From assembly GCA_002786025.1 (NCBI GenBank), contig NHNW01000029.1, positions 193,384 through 257,383 on the forward strand: 64,000 nt of DNA, given 5' to 3'. The translations under genes and the position numbers were made by a program. Origin of the DNA: Zasmidium citrigriseum (Eukaryota > Ascomycota > Dothideomycetes > Mycosphaerellales > Mycosphaerellaceae). Positions 10,717 through 21,135 of this stretch are shown here, piece by piece. The stretch's first letter is position 1. Each line of letters opens with the position of its first letter. The notes beneath the pieces are model-generated. The model worked only from the letters and a program-made list of their open reading frames with translations, was not told the DNA's origin and made no database searches.

Positions 10717-12324
10717 ATGAAGAACGACGAGTTCAGAAAACTGGTCACTACCGCGCGACAGGACGATGGCTCACCGCCCAAGTCAGTGGCCGCGCGTGCT
10801 CTCGGTGGGAAGAAGTCTAGCTTTGCTGGAATGACACCACGGCCTGGCGCGGCTGTGAGCAACGATGACTTCGCACGTCAATTCAGAGAGCGCCATGCCT
10901 CGTTGCAGCCTACCAAGAAGTTCAAGTCCTCGGCTCCCAAAGGCAGCAGGTTCGCTGCCGGATACACGGACCGGGCAAAAGCGCGACAAGAGGCAGCCGA
11001 GGAAGAGGACGACAAAGCTACGCGGATCAAGGCCTTGGAAGAGCAGGTGAAGTTGGGAACGTTGTCGCAAGAGACGTTCGAATCCCTTCGTGATGAAATC
11101 CTCGGCGGTGATGTCTCCAATACGCATTTGGTGAAAGGTCTAGACCGAAAGCTCTTGGAGAGGGTAAGAAGAGGTGAGGATGTTCTCGGGCTTGGAGGTG
11201 GTAAAGATGGAGATGCGCCGCCTGCAGATGTGGATGAGGAATTGGATAAACTTGGGGAGAAAGACGTGGAGGCCGTGGAAAGAGAGAAGACCGAGAAGAA
11301 GGGTGTCAAGGCTGGAGTCAAGCGGACAAGAGATGAGATTATGGCGGAACTGAAAGCTCAGCGTAAAGCTGCAGCAGAGGCGAAAACAGCCGCGGCGCCT
11401 GTGTTCGATAGTAGGTGGCGAAGGGTGGGCGATCCGGCCAAGCCAAAGATTGAGATCGATCACAAAGGCAGAGAGGTTCTCATCACGGTCGATGAGAACG
11501 GCGTGGTGAAGAAAAAGATCCGGAAAGTGGCAGCAGATTCGGAGTCAAGCACCAAAGCGCCAATCGATATGCCAGACGCCTCCAAGCCTGTGCTTGGTGC
11601 GGATGAGGTGGTGCCCGAACAGCCCCAAGAAGGGCCGCCCTCTGATGAGGATGATGACATCTTCGAGGGCGCAGGAACAGAGTACAACCCATTGGGTGAT
11701 GAAGAAGACGACGACAGTGATGAGAGTGACGATAACGATAAGCGAGATCCGATGAACAAGGAGACCTCTCGAAGTGGGTCCGATGCAGGTGAAGCGAATG
11801 ACGAGCATCATGAGAAGTCAATCGACAATAAGACTAGTCCAGCGGCATCGCAACCTATCTCAGCGCCACGGAATTACTTCAAAGATGCTGCTGACGAGAC
11901 CGAGATTGCCGAACAAGACAGGTTCAAAGGGATCGAAAATGTCCTCAAGAAGGCAGCTCAAATCGGTGCAGAAGGATCGAAAGACGATGACGATGACGAA
12001 TCAGAATCAAAGCAAGAGCGTGAAGCACGACTGGCGAAGCGCGCCAAGATGCTTGCGCAAGAAGATCGAGACTTGGAGGATATGGACATGGGCTTTGGAT
12101 CGAGCCGAGGCTTCGATGAAGATGACGGAGCTGGTGAAAAGAAGACCCGCTTGTCACAGTGGAAGGGCACCAGCGCTGGTGACGACGACGGCTGGGAAGA
12201 AGATGAGAAAGAAGGCGGCTCGAAGAAAAAGCGCAAAGGAAAGAAGCGAAAGGGAGATGTCAACAACGTCGACGACATTATGCGGGTCATCGAAGGTCGC
12301 AAAGCTGCTGGTGGAAGCAAATGA
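10717..12324 (+). CDS. RED/IK-like spliceosomal protein
   Basis: A single exon of 535 aa, very hydrophilic. The N-terminal ~290 residues match the RED N-terminal domain layout: MKNDEFRKLVTTAR, then FAGMTPRPG, a helical AGYTDRAKARQEAAEEEDD, and THLVKGLDRKLLERVR. The rest is acidic and Lys-rich with runs such as DEEDDDSDESDDND and ends in KKKRKGKKRKGD followed by DDIMRVIEGRKAAGG. RED/IK is a component of the spliceosomal B complex in animals and fungi and acts in the nucleus. The animal RED-repeat (Arg-Glu/Asp alternation) is not seen. The ATG at 10717 is the first in frame and begins the conserved block. Confidence 0.82.
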   Translation: MKNDEFRKLVTTARQDDGSPPKSVAARALGGKKSSFAGMTPRPGAAVSNDDFARQFRERHASLQPTKKFKSSAPKGSRFAAGYTDRAKARQEAAEEEDDKATRIKALEEQVKLGTLSQETFESLRDEILGGDVSNTHLVKGLDRKLLERVRRGEDVLGLGGGKDGDAPPADVDEELDKLGEKDVEAVEREKTEKKGVKAGVKRTRDEIMAELKAQRKAAAEAKTAAAPVFDSRWRRVGDPAKPKIEIDHKGREVLITVDENGVVKKKIRKVAADSESSTKAPIDMPDASKPVLGADEVVPEQPQEGPPSDEDDDIFEGAGTEYNPLGDEEDDDSDESDDNDKRDPMNKETSRSGSDAGEANDEHHEKSIDNKTSPAASQPISAPRNYFKDAADETEIAEQDRFKGIENVLKKAAQIGAEGSKDDDDDESESKQEREARLAKRAKMLAQEDRDLEDMDMGFGSSRGFDEDDGAGEKKTRLSQWKGTSAGDDDGWEEDEKEGGSKKKRKGKKRKGDVNNVDDIMRVIEGRKAAGGSK

Positions 12325-12988
12325 GTTGAATTGATATCCATCCACTACGAGAATGCTTTCTGATCTGCCTATAGGTCGAATCAACTCAAAATCCCTCGGT
12401 CTTGGCATTCAGATGTCTTCATCGGACAAGCTATTGCATGTTCACCTTGTCTTTCTTTTTGCACTATCCTTTCAAATGTGCCGAACTTCATCAGTGCTAT
12501 TGTTGCATGCTGTTTGAAGCGGCGTCGGCGATCGAGAGCCATTGAAAACCTGCTAAGCGCCGGACCCAGCCCCTTCAGCGCTTAAGTGCTATTTGCAGCC
12601 AAGCATCCCAGCACTCCATGTGCAACAACCACTCACGAACAACAAACTGCCGACAGCCACGTCTTGACCCTCGATATATGCATTTTGCCCGTCGTTACGT
12701 TTCGCATGAGCTTCGGGGCTCGAAAAGTGGTGTTTCGCTTCTTCATGGACGCCGCGCAAATGTATCATATTGCTGTGCCGCAAAGAAGCATACGCGCTCG
12801 ATGTGGTACATCTTCCTCATAAAGGCCATTGTCGAGAGGTAGGTTGATCTTTCCACTTCAGTCTCATCCTACTGCGCAAAACTTTCTTTGTTGGAGTATC
12901 AAGAAGAATCTACAACACACAGCGCATCGACGACCAGCCAGGCAACACAGGACACGAACAAGACTTACCATCTGCGCGTTTCCAAGGG
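12325..12988. other. Intergenic, no gene seen
   Basis: These 664 bp hold the 3' end of the RED-like gene and the promoter of the small membrane protein gene. Open frames here are short and lack recognisable motifs. Confidence 0.45.
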
Positions 12989-13498
12989 ATGCTCACAACA
13001 AGACACATCCACTCCCGAGCGGACGACCTTTCTCAGACTTCATCGTCCACCAAACAATGCACACAACTTGGCGACGGCGAACTCACAATCTCCCGAACAG
13101 CCTTTATAACCTCCCTCACAATCTGCATCTTCATCACCGGCCTCTCTCTCCTGGCCCTCACGATCCTCCTCTACCGCGAACACCACCGAAGACGCCAAAT
13201 CAAAGCAGCAAGAACCTGGGGCCGACAATCACGACTCGGAGCTCGAATCTCCATGATGCGCAAGGAGGTCGATGACTCGTTCAGCAGACAGTACTCGGGA
13301 TGCTTAGTCAACGAGCCGGAGAATCCTGAGATGGGAAGTGATAGTCCGATTGAGCTTATGATGGCTGAGAGGGTTTGGGAGGCGCCTGCTGTGCCTGCTG
13401 CTGTGAAGGTGCAGGGGAGGGTTGGTGGTGGGAGGAAGAGTAAGGTTGGGAGTTTGTTTTTTGATCATGGGATTGGGCTTTGGATGCCGAAGCGGTGA
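12989..13498 (+). CDS. Small single-pass membrane protein, unknown function
   Basis: A single exon of 169 aa. A serine/threonine-rich N-terminus of ~36 residues precedes one strong transmembrane helix (AFITSLTICIFITGLSLLAL). A basic juxtamembrane stretch (REHHRRRQIKAARTWGRQSR) follows, so the C-terminus is probably cytosolic. The tail holds ERVWEAPAVPAA, a Gly/Lys-rich linker, and SLFFDHGIGLWMPKR at the extreme end. An unrelated-function tail of this kind recurs, as I recall, in uncharacterised fungal membrane proteins. No family name can be given. Confidence 0.6.
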   Translation: MLTTRHIHSRADDLSQTSSSTKQCTQLGDGELTISRTAFITSLTICIFITGLSLLALTILLYREHHRRRQIKAARTWGRQSRLGARISMMRKEVDDSFSRQYSGCLVNEPENPEMGSDSPIELMMAERVWEAPAVPAAVKVQGRVGGGRKSKVGSLFFDHGIGLWMPKR

Positions 13499-16400
13499 TG
13501 GAGTCTGTCATGTCAAATCCATCTTTTCGGACTGATCTGGTGGTATTATCGGAACATCGAGTGATGTCGATGCTGAGGATTTGATGTGAAGACATTCATT
13601 TGTAAATAGGAGCCTCGCGTGACGCTTGACGGCGGCCTGAACGGCGAGTCTGTATCTTCACCCTCTACATTGATTTGTGTACAGACTGCGATGCTCTGGC
13701 ATATGAAGACGACTGTGTCATTCATATCACTGATCAACTGGTCGATTCTTGGCCCGCATGCACGAGCGCAGCATGGAATGTCACCTGCTGAGTAATCCTG
13801 ATGTTCGCTTACACTGCAATAGTGCCTCTTTCTCTCTTTGCAGACGCTCGCAATAGTTCGCACTCGGGCTTTTCGCAGAGACTAATTGCCTAACGTTGCA
13901 GGTAGATGGAAGAAAGTGGGGGCCAAAATTGAGGGGCTCGGGAAGGTGGGGCTTTCGACGTCGTCGCTTCCAACGTCACACTATCAGACTGTGCATGTGA
14001 AAGTGTGCATAACACCGCAGCGACGTCTATTGTTCCTGGGACTTGTTCTCATGACAATCGCGAAGGTGCGGGATTGCTCATTATGCAGTACTCCTGACGA
14101 TGGCGAACCAATATGAGGATGACGACGGCCGAACCCTGTCGGTTGTGGATCCAGACCATGCTAAAGAATGGTGCTCGTTGCCACAAAAGTCCACTTCGCC
14201 CAGTGATAGCCTCAGAGACCCGAAGAGCCTGTTGGCCCCGGTGACATTTCCTGAGCGCTAAGTCGAGCAGTTTCCAACGATTGCCAAAGATCAGCACCGC
14301 AACTTATGTTGAGAGTGGAACAGGAGGGAGAAGAGAACATGCCATCGAAAACCTTCGGCGAACTCCATGCCGATATCAGAACCCCCTCTCGATCAGTATA
14401 TGTTCTACTCGAGCAAGACGACACGAGTCTGGCCGAGCTTTCAATCTAAAGTGCAGCACGATGCGCAGCAAGTTCAATCCAGGAGACCACTAAACAAGGC
14501 CTCTTGTACAACGCCCCCGGCTCCGACCGCTCCTTAACAGCAGACCCGGTCATGGATTAACAGGAAGTGGTCCAGGAAGTACACCCCAAGCAGCGGAGCA
14601 TCCATGGGCATCTTGACCGCGGTTGACGCGCTACTTGCGCAAGCGTACTAAGCTGGAAGATCCGTGTGCTCGCTTTCACCTTCTGCGAAGAGACCAAGGG
14701 ATAGGCAAGGAGCAAACGATATCGTTTGCCACTGTGAAAGCAATATGGGGAACGACCTCCTAGCTCTGGTCTTTGACTAAGGTGGCATGGGAGTCAATAC
14801 CCTTGCTCATATCGCGTATGCACAGCCTGGTACGTGCTTGTCTTCCATGCAAGTCTGCAGAGATCGCCGCAGCATGCGCGCTGGCATGGGTACTGACCAG
14901 ATGGGCCAACTTAGGGCTCGGCGAGAAGTTCCGGATGCCAATGCTCTCATGTGATCGTTCTCGTTTGAGGCGCGCGTTCCGGCTTGAGCGAACATTGGCA
15001 TGCAGCTTCCTCCAAGAATGGCTTCGTCGACACATTATTGACGCTGTACACGAGCGGTTGACGCTCTATCGGGTCTTCCAACACACACCGCCATCGGAAC
15101 CAGATCCAACACTGTCTCTGCGTTGAACAGGCCTCTTCCTGCGCATGATCGACTTCACTATTCCCGTGAGGGACGTGCCTGAGTGACACACGTAGTCCTC
15201 TCCTCATCGCGCGAACGCCGAAGTGGTGGTCGCGCATAGAGCCGGTATCTAGGCGCCCAAGTGAGATCCTGGCCGCAAAATCGTTGAATCACGCGCCGAT
15301 GCTATCCGCTGTCAAGTTCAGTCTCCTGAGCAAGGACGGTCTTCCACAGAGGAAGAGGAATAATCAGCTACCCAGCAGATTCGGTCTCACCGTCAGCTCT
15401 CGAGTCCCACCACAAGACGAGGAGCACGAGAGACTCCATGTTGTCGCCGAACGCGTCGATGAGGTCGCATACGGCCAGAAGATGGCCGTTTCAGAACTTG
15501 TGTTTGACGAGGGCCAATGTGAGAAGGGTGTCGTCCGGTTGAACTTGAAAGGCTTGTAACGACCATCGCCTACCAATGCGACAAGCATTGAGAGTGAAGT
15601 GTGGAGTCTTTCGAACTTTTCAGACGCGCCTTGCGTCAATTTTCAAGTCGATGAGTCTGTTAAGAGCTTGCCTCCCGGCAAGACCGCGGTTTCCGTGGGT
15701 ATTACCACGTCCGGCAGAGCAACAGTCCAATACTGGAAGTCGACAAGGGACGTCTATCGTTTTATTGATGGACGAGAGGGATCGTGGCTCGGAGTCCCCG
15801 ATCCTGACGAGACGATACAGACTGGCGCTTCTATCAAAGCCATGCCAGTCCAATACGATCTGGTTCGCGATTGACAGGCCCACGACGGCGTCGCATGTGA
15901 CAGACTTTGTTAATGTATTCGATGGGCATTTGATGGGTCCTGTCCAAAGACTAACTTGTGCCTCTGTGAACAGTCGACGGCATCGTCACGCGTCGCGATC
16001 GCCTCATCGATCCAACCACACCGTCCACACAGGAACAAGATCTCATCCTATCAAAAGAAGAAACCAACCCGAACACCAACAACCACCCATGCCTGCCCTA
16101 AACACAGATCTCGCATTGGTACACCTGCGAGCCGGCTAAACTCTGCGAACGATATCAAAGCTCCTTCCCCACGCGTCCATTGCTGCCCAACGACAACCAC
16201 CACATCACCCTAAAACAACACCCGCGAACTAAAGGAACCGAACCGCCGCGCTCGAGCACTAGGTATCTGATGACAAGTCAAGGAAGGTTTTCTTTCTTGA
16301 TAACCGGCAACCACATCGATCGACAAATCTGCCGCTCCCTGTCTGCGGCAAAGGAGTGACTTCAACCAGCTTGTAAACTTTAGCTCCCGTCAGACAAAGG

Positions 16401-17583
16401 CACAACGTAATAGACTACACATCCCGTCCGGCTTCGTCTTATCAGATGAGGACGAGACCGGCCAGACACGGCTCAGAAGTGAACAGGTGATGTCGATGAA
16501 TTTCCCAGGAGATTGGAAGGCCGTTGGTGCTAGGAAGGAACGACCGCCGCGGAACTGCACCGCAGCGTGAACCTTTTCCTCACCAAGCAAGGCGGCCAAG
16601 GCGAGCCGCTATTCCAACAAAACTGCCCGCCCGAAGACGCCGGTCGAAAGACTAAAAGCGATGGTCTGTTAGAGAAAAGGTCATGTGGCCTGGCGTTCAG
16701 ATGATAGCTCGGCATCTCCGCAGGACGAAAGGCAAGCATGTGAAAATGATGATGTTTTTGTTTATACACACTACGCAGGCACAAGCTGCTGCCGTGCCGC
16801 GAAAACACTACGACTATCTCCTCGTCCAACATCTGACGAGATTGACCTCCCTTCACCCATCCCATCCACAGATACTGTACAGAAAGAAGCAGCCGTCGCT
16901 CTCATAATAAAAGACCATATTCCCTCCCTCAGTGACCGACTCCCCGTCTTGCTTCCATGGTATAAAACCGAACATTCGCAATGATGTGAACAAACAAATT
17001 TGCCGCCCCTGTGAAAGTCTTTTGGCTCGTTGATCGTGAATCTTGTTGGCCAGTGTTGGTATATGTGTCGCGCTTTACAGTCGAAAACGAAAGCGATAGG
17101 TTTGATGAGAACGCTTGCTTGGAATGAAGAAACCTCCCCAGTCATGCTTTGCTGCTTCGGATGCTCGCTGTGGGGAGTGGTGGAAAATCGCAGATTGCCG
17201 GCCCCAGGGTGTGAACGTAATGCTGCTGTGAGCTCATACACACACATGTTCTGAAAACGCCGAAAATGCCCGTAAATGATGATGATGCAAGATGCGCTGC
17301 AAAGTAGATGTCCGCCGGCTGGTGATGATATGATTCTGTGTGACCCCAAGGGCGAAAGAGTGCGTCCATGGTTTCCGCGAGAAGTGAGTTGAAGATGGAA
17401 GCCATTGCCTCCTCTCTGAATGCTTGCCAGACTCGAGGGCAGTCTGGAAGACAAGCTTCGCAACCCGTGATGGCTCGTTGTGAACACCGCCACTCATTAT
17501 CCGCTTGTGAGGTGGACGTCGGAGCCGCATGGCAGAGGCTTGAACAAGGCATTGTCTCCCGACTCGGACTGTCCATAGTCTTT
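13499..17583. other. Gene-poor 4.1-kb interval
   Basis: I find no gene I can defend here. Frames of 90-240 codons occur on both strands but have no recognisable domain and mutually contradict. The most coding-like pair is reported separately (15284-15874). The right end should contain the 3' UTR of the Zn2Cys6 regulator. The interval is not RIP-mutated: CA and TG are common. Confidence 0.4.
15284..15874 (+). other. Possible small gene or remnant (two frames)
   Basis: Two plus-strand frames lie close together: 15284-15559 (91 aa, with PPQDEEHERLHVVAERVDEV) and 15599-15874 (91 aa, with ATVQYWKSTRDVYRFIDG and SWLGVPDPDETIQTG). Their composition is protein-like and a short intron could join them, but no clean splice pair keeps the frame. 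I do not recognise the protein. It may be a broken gene or chance. Confidence 0.2.
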
Positions 17584-20500
17584 TCAAGTGCTATGACCCC
17601 CAAAAGAGTTGGTGGCACTCATCGGTTCCACGCCTTCGTCCTTGTAGACATCATAGTGCGCGCTCGATGCGGGAAACAGGAGATTGTTAAGCTTCTCGAG
17701 AATGCCACAGTCCGCAGTGCAGGTTGGGGAGATTGGTGCGAGCTTTCGAAGGAAGCCGATTGTGCGCTGCAGACGTGACCTGAACAGGTCGGTGTCGACG
17801 ATTGGAGTCAGGTGGCCCGAATTGTACGTTGCGCTCAAGACAAGCATGTTGCCGAATTGACTGGAGACAGTTAGCACGTGTTGCACAAGGTATTCGTGTA
17901 GTTCAAAAAGACACTTACGCATGAGCCGTTCCATGAATGTTGGTGATGATCAGACGATCAGGCACACCGTCGAAAGCAATGGTACTATGCATCGCTGCAT
18001 CGATGCAGCGCCGAGCGGCTTGCCAAACGGTCGATTCGCCGAGGCCCTGTATGGCCCTGAACAGGTGAATGTCGGCCTTGTCACGAGGGTTCCCGTGTCC
18101 GTCTCTAGCCACCTTCTCCATGGGACTACCTTCTGTGAGCCCGGGCATGATATGCAGAGCATAGTCAAGGAACGGACGATTGATGACATATCTGGCTCCG
18201 TAATATTTAGCACGCAGTCGCGCGGCGAGGATGTCCGACGCAGGTTGCTCATCGTCGAACCATTGGAGCTTAGGAGGGAGCTTTTCTCTCCACTGAGTGA
18301 GGATGTTTTCATGACCAAGTAGCATCTCCTGCACCTCGGACAGCGGTTGGCTCAAGCACTCAGGCCCGTACATCTCTCGATGGACTTGATTCAGTCGTCG
18401 TCTCAGGTAGAGCTGTGCAGAGTAGTATATGAGGATATTGTCGTAGTCCTCCCGCCTGCCATCAGGGTCCAAGCCTCCGTACGACTCTTCCTCTTTGGAT
18501 TTGTGCGGCATGAGCAGCAGATTCTCAACGTCCTGGATTCCACTTCCGGGCAATTTCAACTCTGCGAGAATGTCACTCTCCAGTTGAAGGCAGGTCCACG
18601 AGGCCAACACGATCAAGCTCTGCCGCGTATCCTTAATACGACTTTGCGCGTTCTCGAGCTGGCTTCGTACATCGCCATACGCCGTCCAGTAATTGAGATT
18701 GTAGAGTTTGTATCGATCGAGTAGGATCTGGATTGCACGTCCCGCCATGGTTATCCAACTCATGCTTTCCTTGACTCGGGCGAGCTGTCCTTTGTAGAGG
18801 CCCGCGAGAAGGAACATTTGCGCGTGAACGAGATCATTGCCATCTCCCTGATCTCCTAATATCTCTGCGGCTTTGGCATAGTATGCAATCCCAGGAATGA
18901 CATCCATATTCCTCGGCCCAAGATTGGCGCTTGGAGATCCATCCGTGGATGACCGTCGACTGCGTGATTCGTTCAGTCGCATGCCTGCTTCCGAAGGTGG
19001 CGTCGGCTGTGTTGTAGGCGTCGACTTTGGCGACATAGGCGAGGGCTTGATGTTAGCCGACACTGGCGAACTTGCCGCCAGACCTCGAGTGCCAGAGATT
19101 TGATGCGATATCACAGAATTAGCCTGTAGCTTACTGTCGGCCACGATGGCGGGTAGGGGCTCTTTGTGCATGCAAATCTTGCCCAATGCCAACACCAGAT
19201 AGATGACGGCGTTCCCGGGCGATCGCTCGGTCTGCTCCCTCGGTCGCGGCTCGCCGTCCGATCCAGGGCCGATGTTTGCAGTTGAGCCGTTCGATCGTTG
19301 TCGCTTCAGGGGCCTCTGATCGGGATCGTAGTTCGTCATGCCTACCGCAAACGCAGCGCGAGGTCTACCGGTGCTGTAACGTTTGATGAAATTGTCGAAC
19401 ATCCGCCGGAGTCGTCTCTTGTCCAGGAATGGATGCATGATGTGAATGTGCCGCATGTAGCTGTCGTAGAGCGAATTGATGGTCGTCGCATCTAGATCGA
19501 CTTCTCCGTTCGACTTGAGGCCTCCCGCGCCGTATGGTTCCGATCGTCGAGCCTCACTATTGGGAGTGGTGGGAAATCCGTGACCCCAGAGTCCATCAGC
19601 GTGCGGTGTTGCAGCTGCTGCCTCACCGCTTTCATCGCTTCTGGCTGGGCTGGCGGGACCGCCTGGTTGCGTGCCGTCGTACTCATCGATGCCTTCGCCA
19701 CGGGTCCATAAGCGGAGCACCCCTCGATCTTCAGCCTCCATAACGTAGCCATCGTTGTGTTCGACATTAGCCCTTTGCAAGAGCCGGCTCACAGTAGGCC
19801 AAAGCAGCAGCAACTTATGCGGTGCAGTCCTGTGGTCTCTCAGCTCGTGTTTTCGCTCAGGGAGTTCTCGCTCTGGAGGTTCTCGGTCTTCTATTGGGGC
19901 ATGCTCTCGCCATGCATTGGCGTCGGGAGAGGTATTAGTTTGCTGCGCGCTTTGCTCAACTCGTCGTAATCGCTGCTCGAAGCTGTCAATTTTGCTCGTT
20001 AGCTCCTGCAGACCGTTGGAATGTGCTTCCATGTAGTGAAGCAGCTTTTCCATGTTCTTGTCCGTTCTAATTAATCGTTAGTAATGCCAATCACGGTTCA
20101 TGAACGGGCAACAAATACTTGGCCGGTGGCGTGTCACGGTATTGACATGACAGGCCGTTCTCCTTGCAGAACGAACACGGTGAGCCTTCGTCGCACTTCT
20201 GTTTCCGCTGTCTGCACTGCTCGCAAGCCTGAAACATGTCAGCAAAACCATGGTAACACAGTTGTCGAGTGCAGCAAACTGACTTGAGTCGCGCGCATTT
20301 GCTTTCGTTTGGTGCCGTAGAGGTTGCCAGATGCCGGACCGTTGTACGGCCCACCACCATACATGGGCGGCTGGCTCGGTGGCGGTGGATACTGCGGGTA
20401 ATGACTATCCATCATGGGAGTCGGCTGCGGTGGGGGATACTGCTCGTGGTGCTGGTGCGGTGCTTGTGGTGGTGGTAGACCATGGGGCAGGTTGCCATTG

Positions 20501-21135
20501 GGCGGGTATCCATGATGCGCGCCATGATCCATCTGGTGAGGAGGGCCAGGCGGCGGCGGCGCGCCGTCCGGACCAGCACTGGGAGGATATGAACCCGGCC
20601 CAGGACCAGCGGGCGTAGCGGGCGAGCGCTGTGGCCCAGAGTCGTGCGAGTAGGAGCGGTTCACGGGCGCTGGCGTAGCATGGCCGGAGCGATTGTGGTT
20701 GTATGGATAGTGATATTCTGGCGGGCCGGCCTCGCGCTGGTCGTGGGGCGGCGGGCCCCCCGAGGGGTGTCGAATGGAAGGCAGGTTTGGCTGCTCTGCT
20801 GAGGTCGCCGGCTGCGCATGTGCAGCCGGCACGATCGGAGGCAGCGAGTGTCCTTGAGGGGGAGGTAGGTTGGGCGCGCCTGGGTATGGCTGCGGCGGAG
20901 GATGCTGTTGCTGCTGGTGATGCTGGGGAGGAGGGCCAGATGGAGGGTGTTGGTATTGCGCCTGGGGCGGCGGAGGCCCTCTCGGTGGCTGCTGGGCGTA
21001 GTGTGGCGGCGGTGGGGGAGGGTATGGTGTAGGGTGTGACGGCGGGTGGTGATGATGGCGTGGGTCATGGGCCGGGGGAGGTTGGGTGTTGGAGGGAGGA
21101 GGAGCAGCAACGTAAGGCGGTCTCCTGGCGTCCAT
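17584..21135 (-). CDS. Zn(II)2Cys6 transcription factor with Pro/His-rich N-terminus
   Basis: Exons on the minus strand are 21135-20284, 20228-20119, 20066-17919 and 17860-17584, with introns of 55, 52 and 58 bp, all GT-AG. The product is 1,128 aa. Residues 1-275 are extremely rich in Pro, His, Gln and Gly. The zinc cluster is internal: Cys 286, 289, 296, 302, 305 and 312 (ACEQCRQRKQKCDEG), spaced 2-6-5-2-6. A coiled-coil dimerisation stretch follows (DKNMEKLLHYMEAH). The middle homology region includes YAKAAEILGDQ, LVHAQMFLLAGLYKGQLARV and a late YYGARYVINRPFLDYAL. The last exon ends SPTCTADCGILEKLNN. Such GAL4-type proteins bind CGG-containing sites in the nucleus. The target pathway cannot be read from sequence; a carbohydrate regulator is possible. 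Confidence 0.87.

Noticed and set aside
11070..11100. tRNA B-box-like GTTCGAATCC
   Set aside because: It is inside the RED-like coding sequence with no matching A box or cloverleaf.
16771..17493. 240-codon minus-strand frame
   Set aside because: No domain, odd composition, and it overlaps the expected 3' region of the Zn2Cys6 gene.
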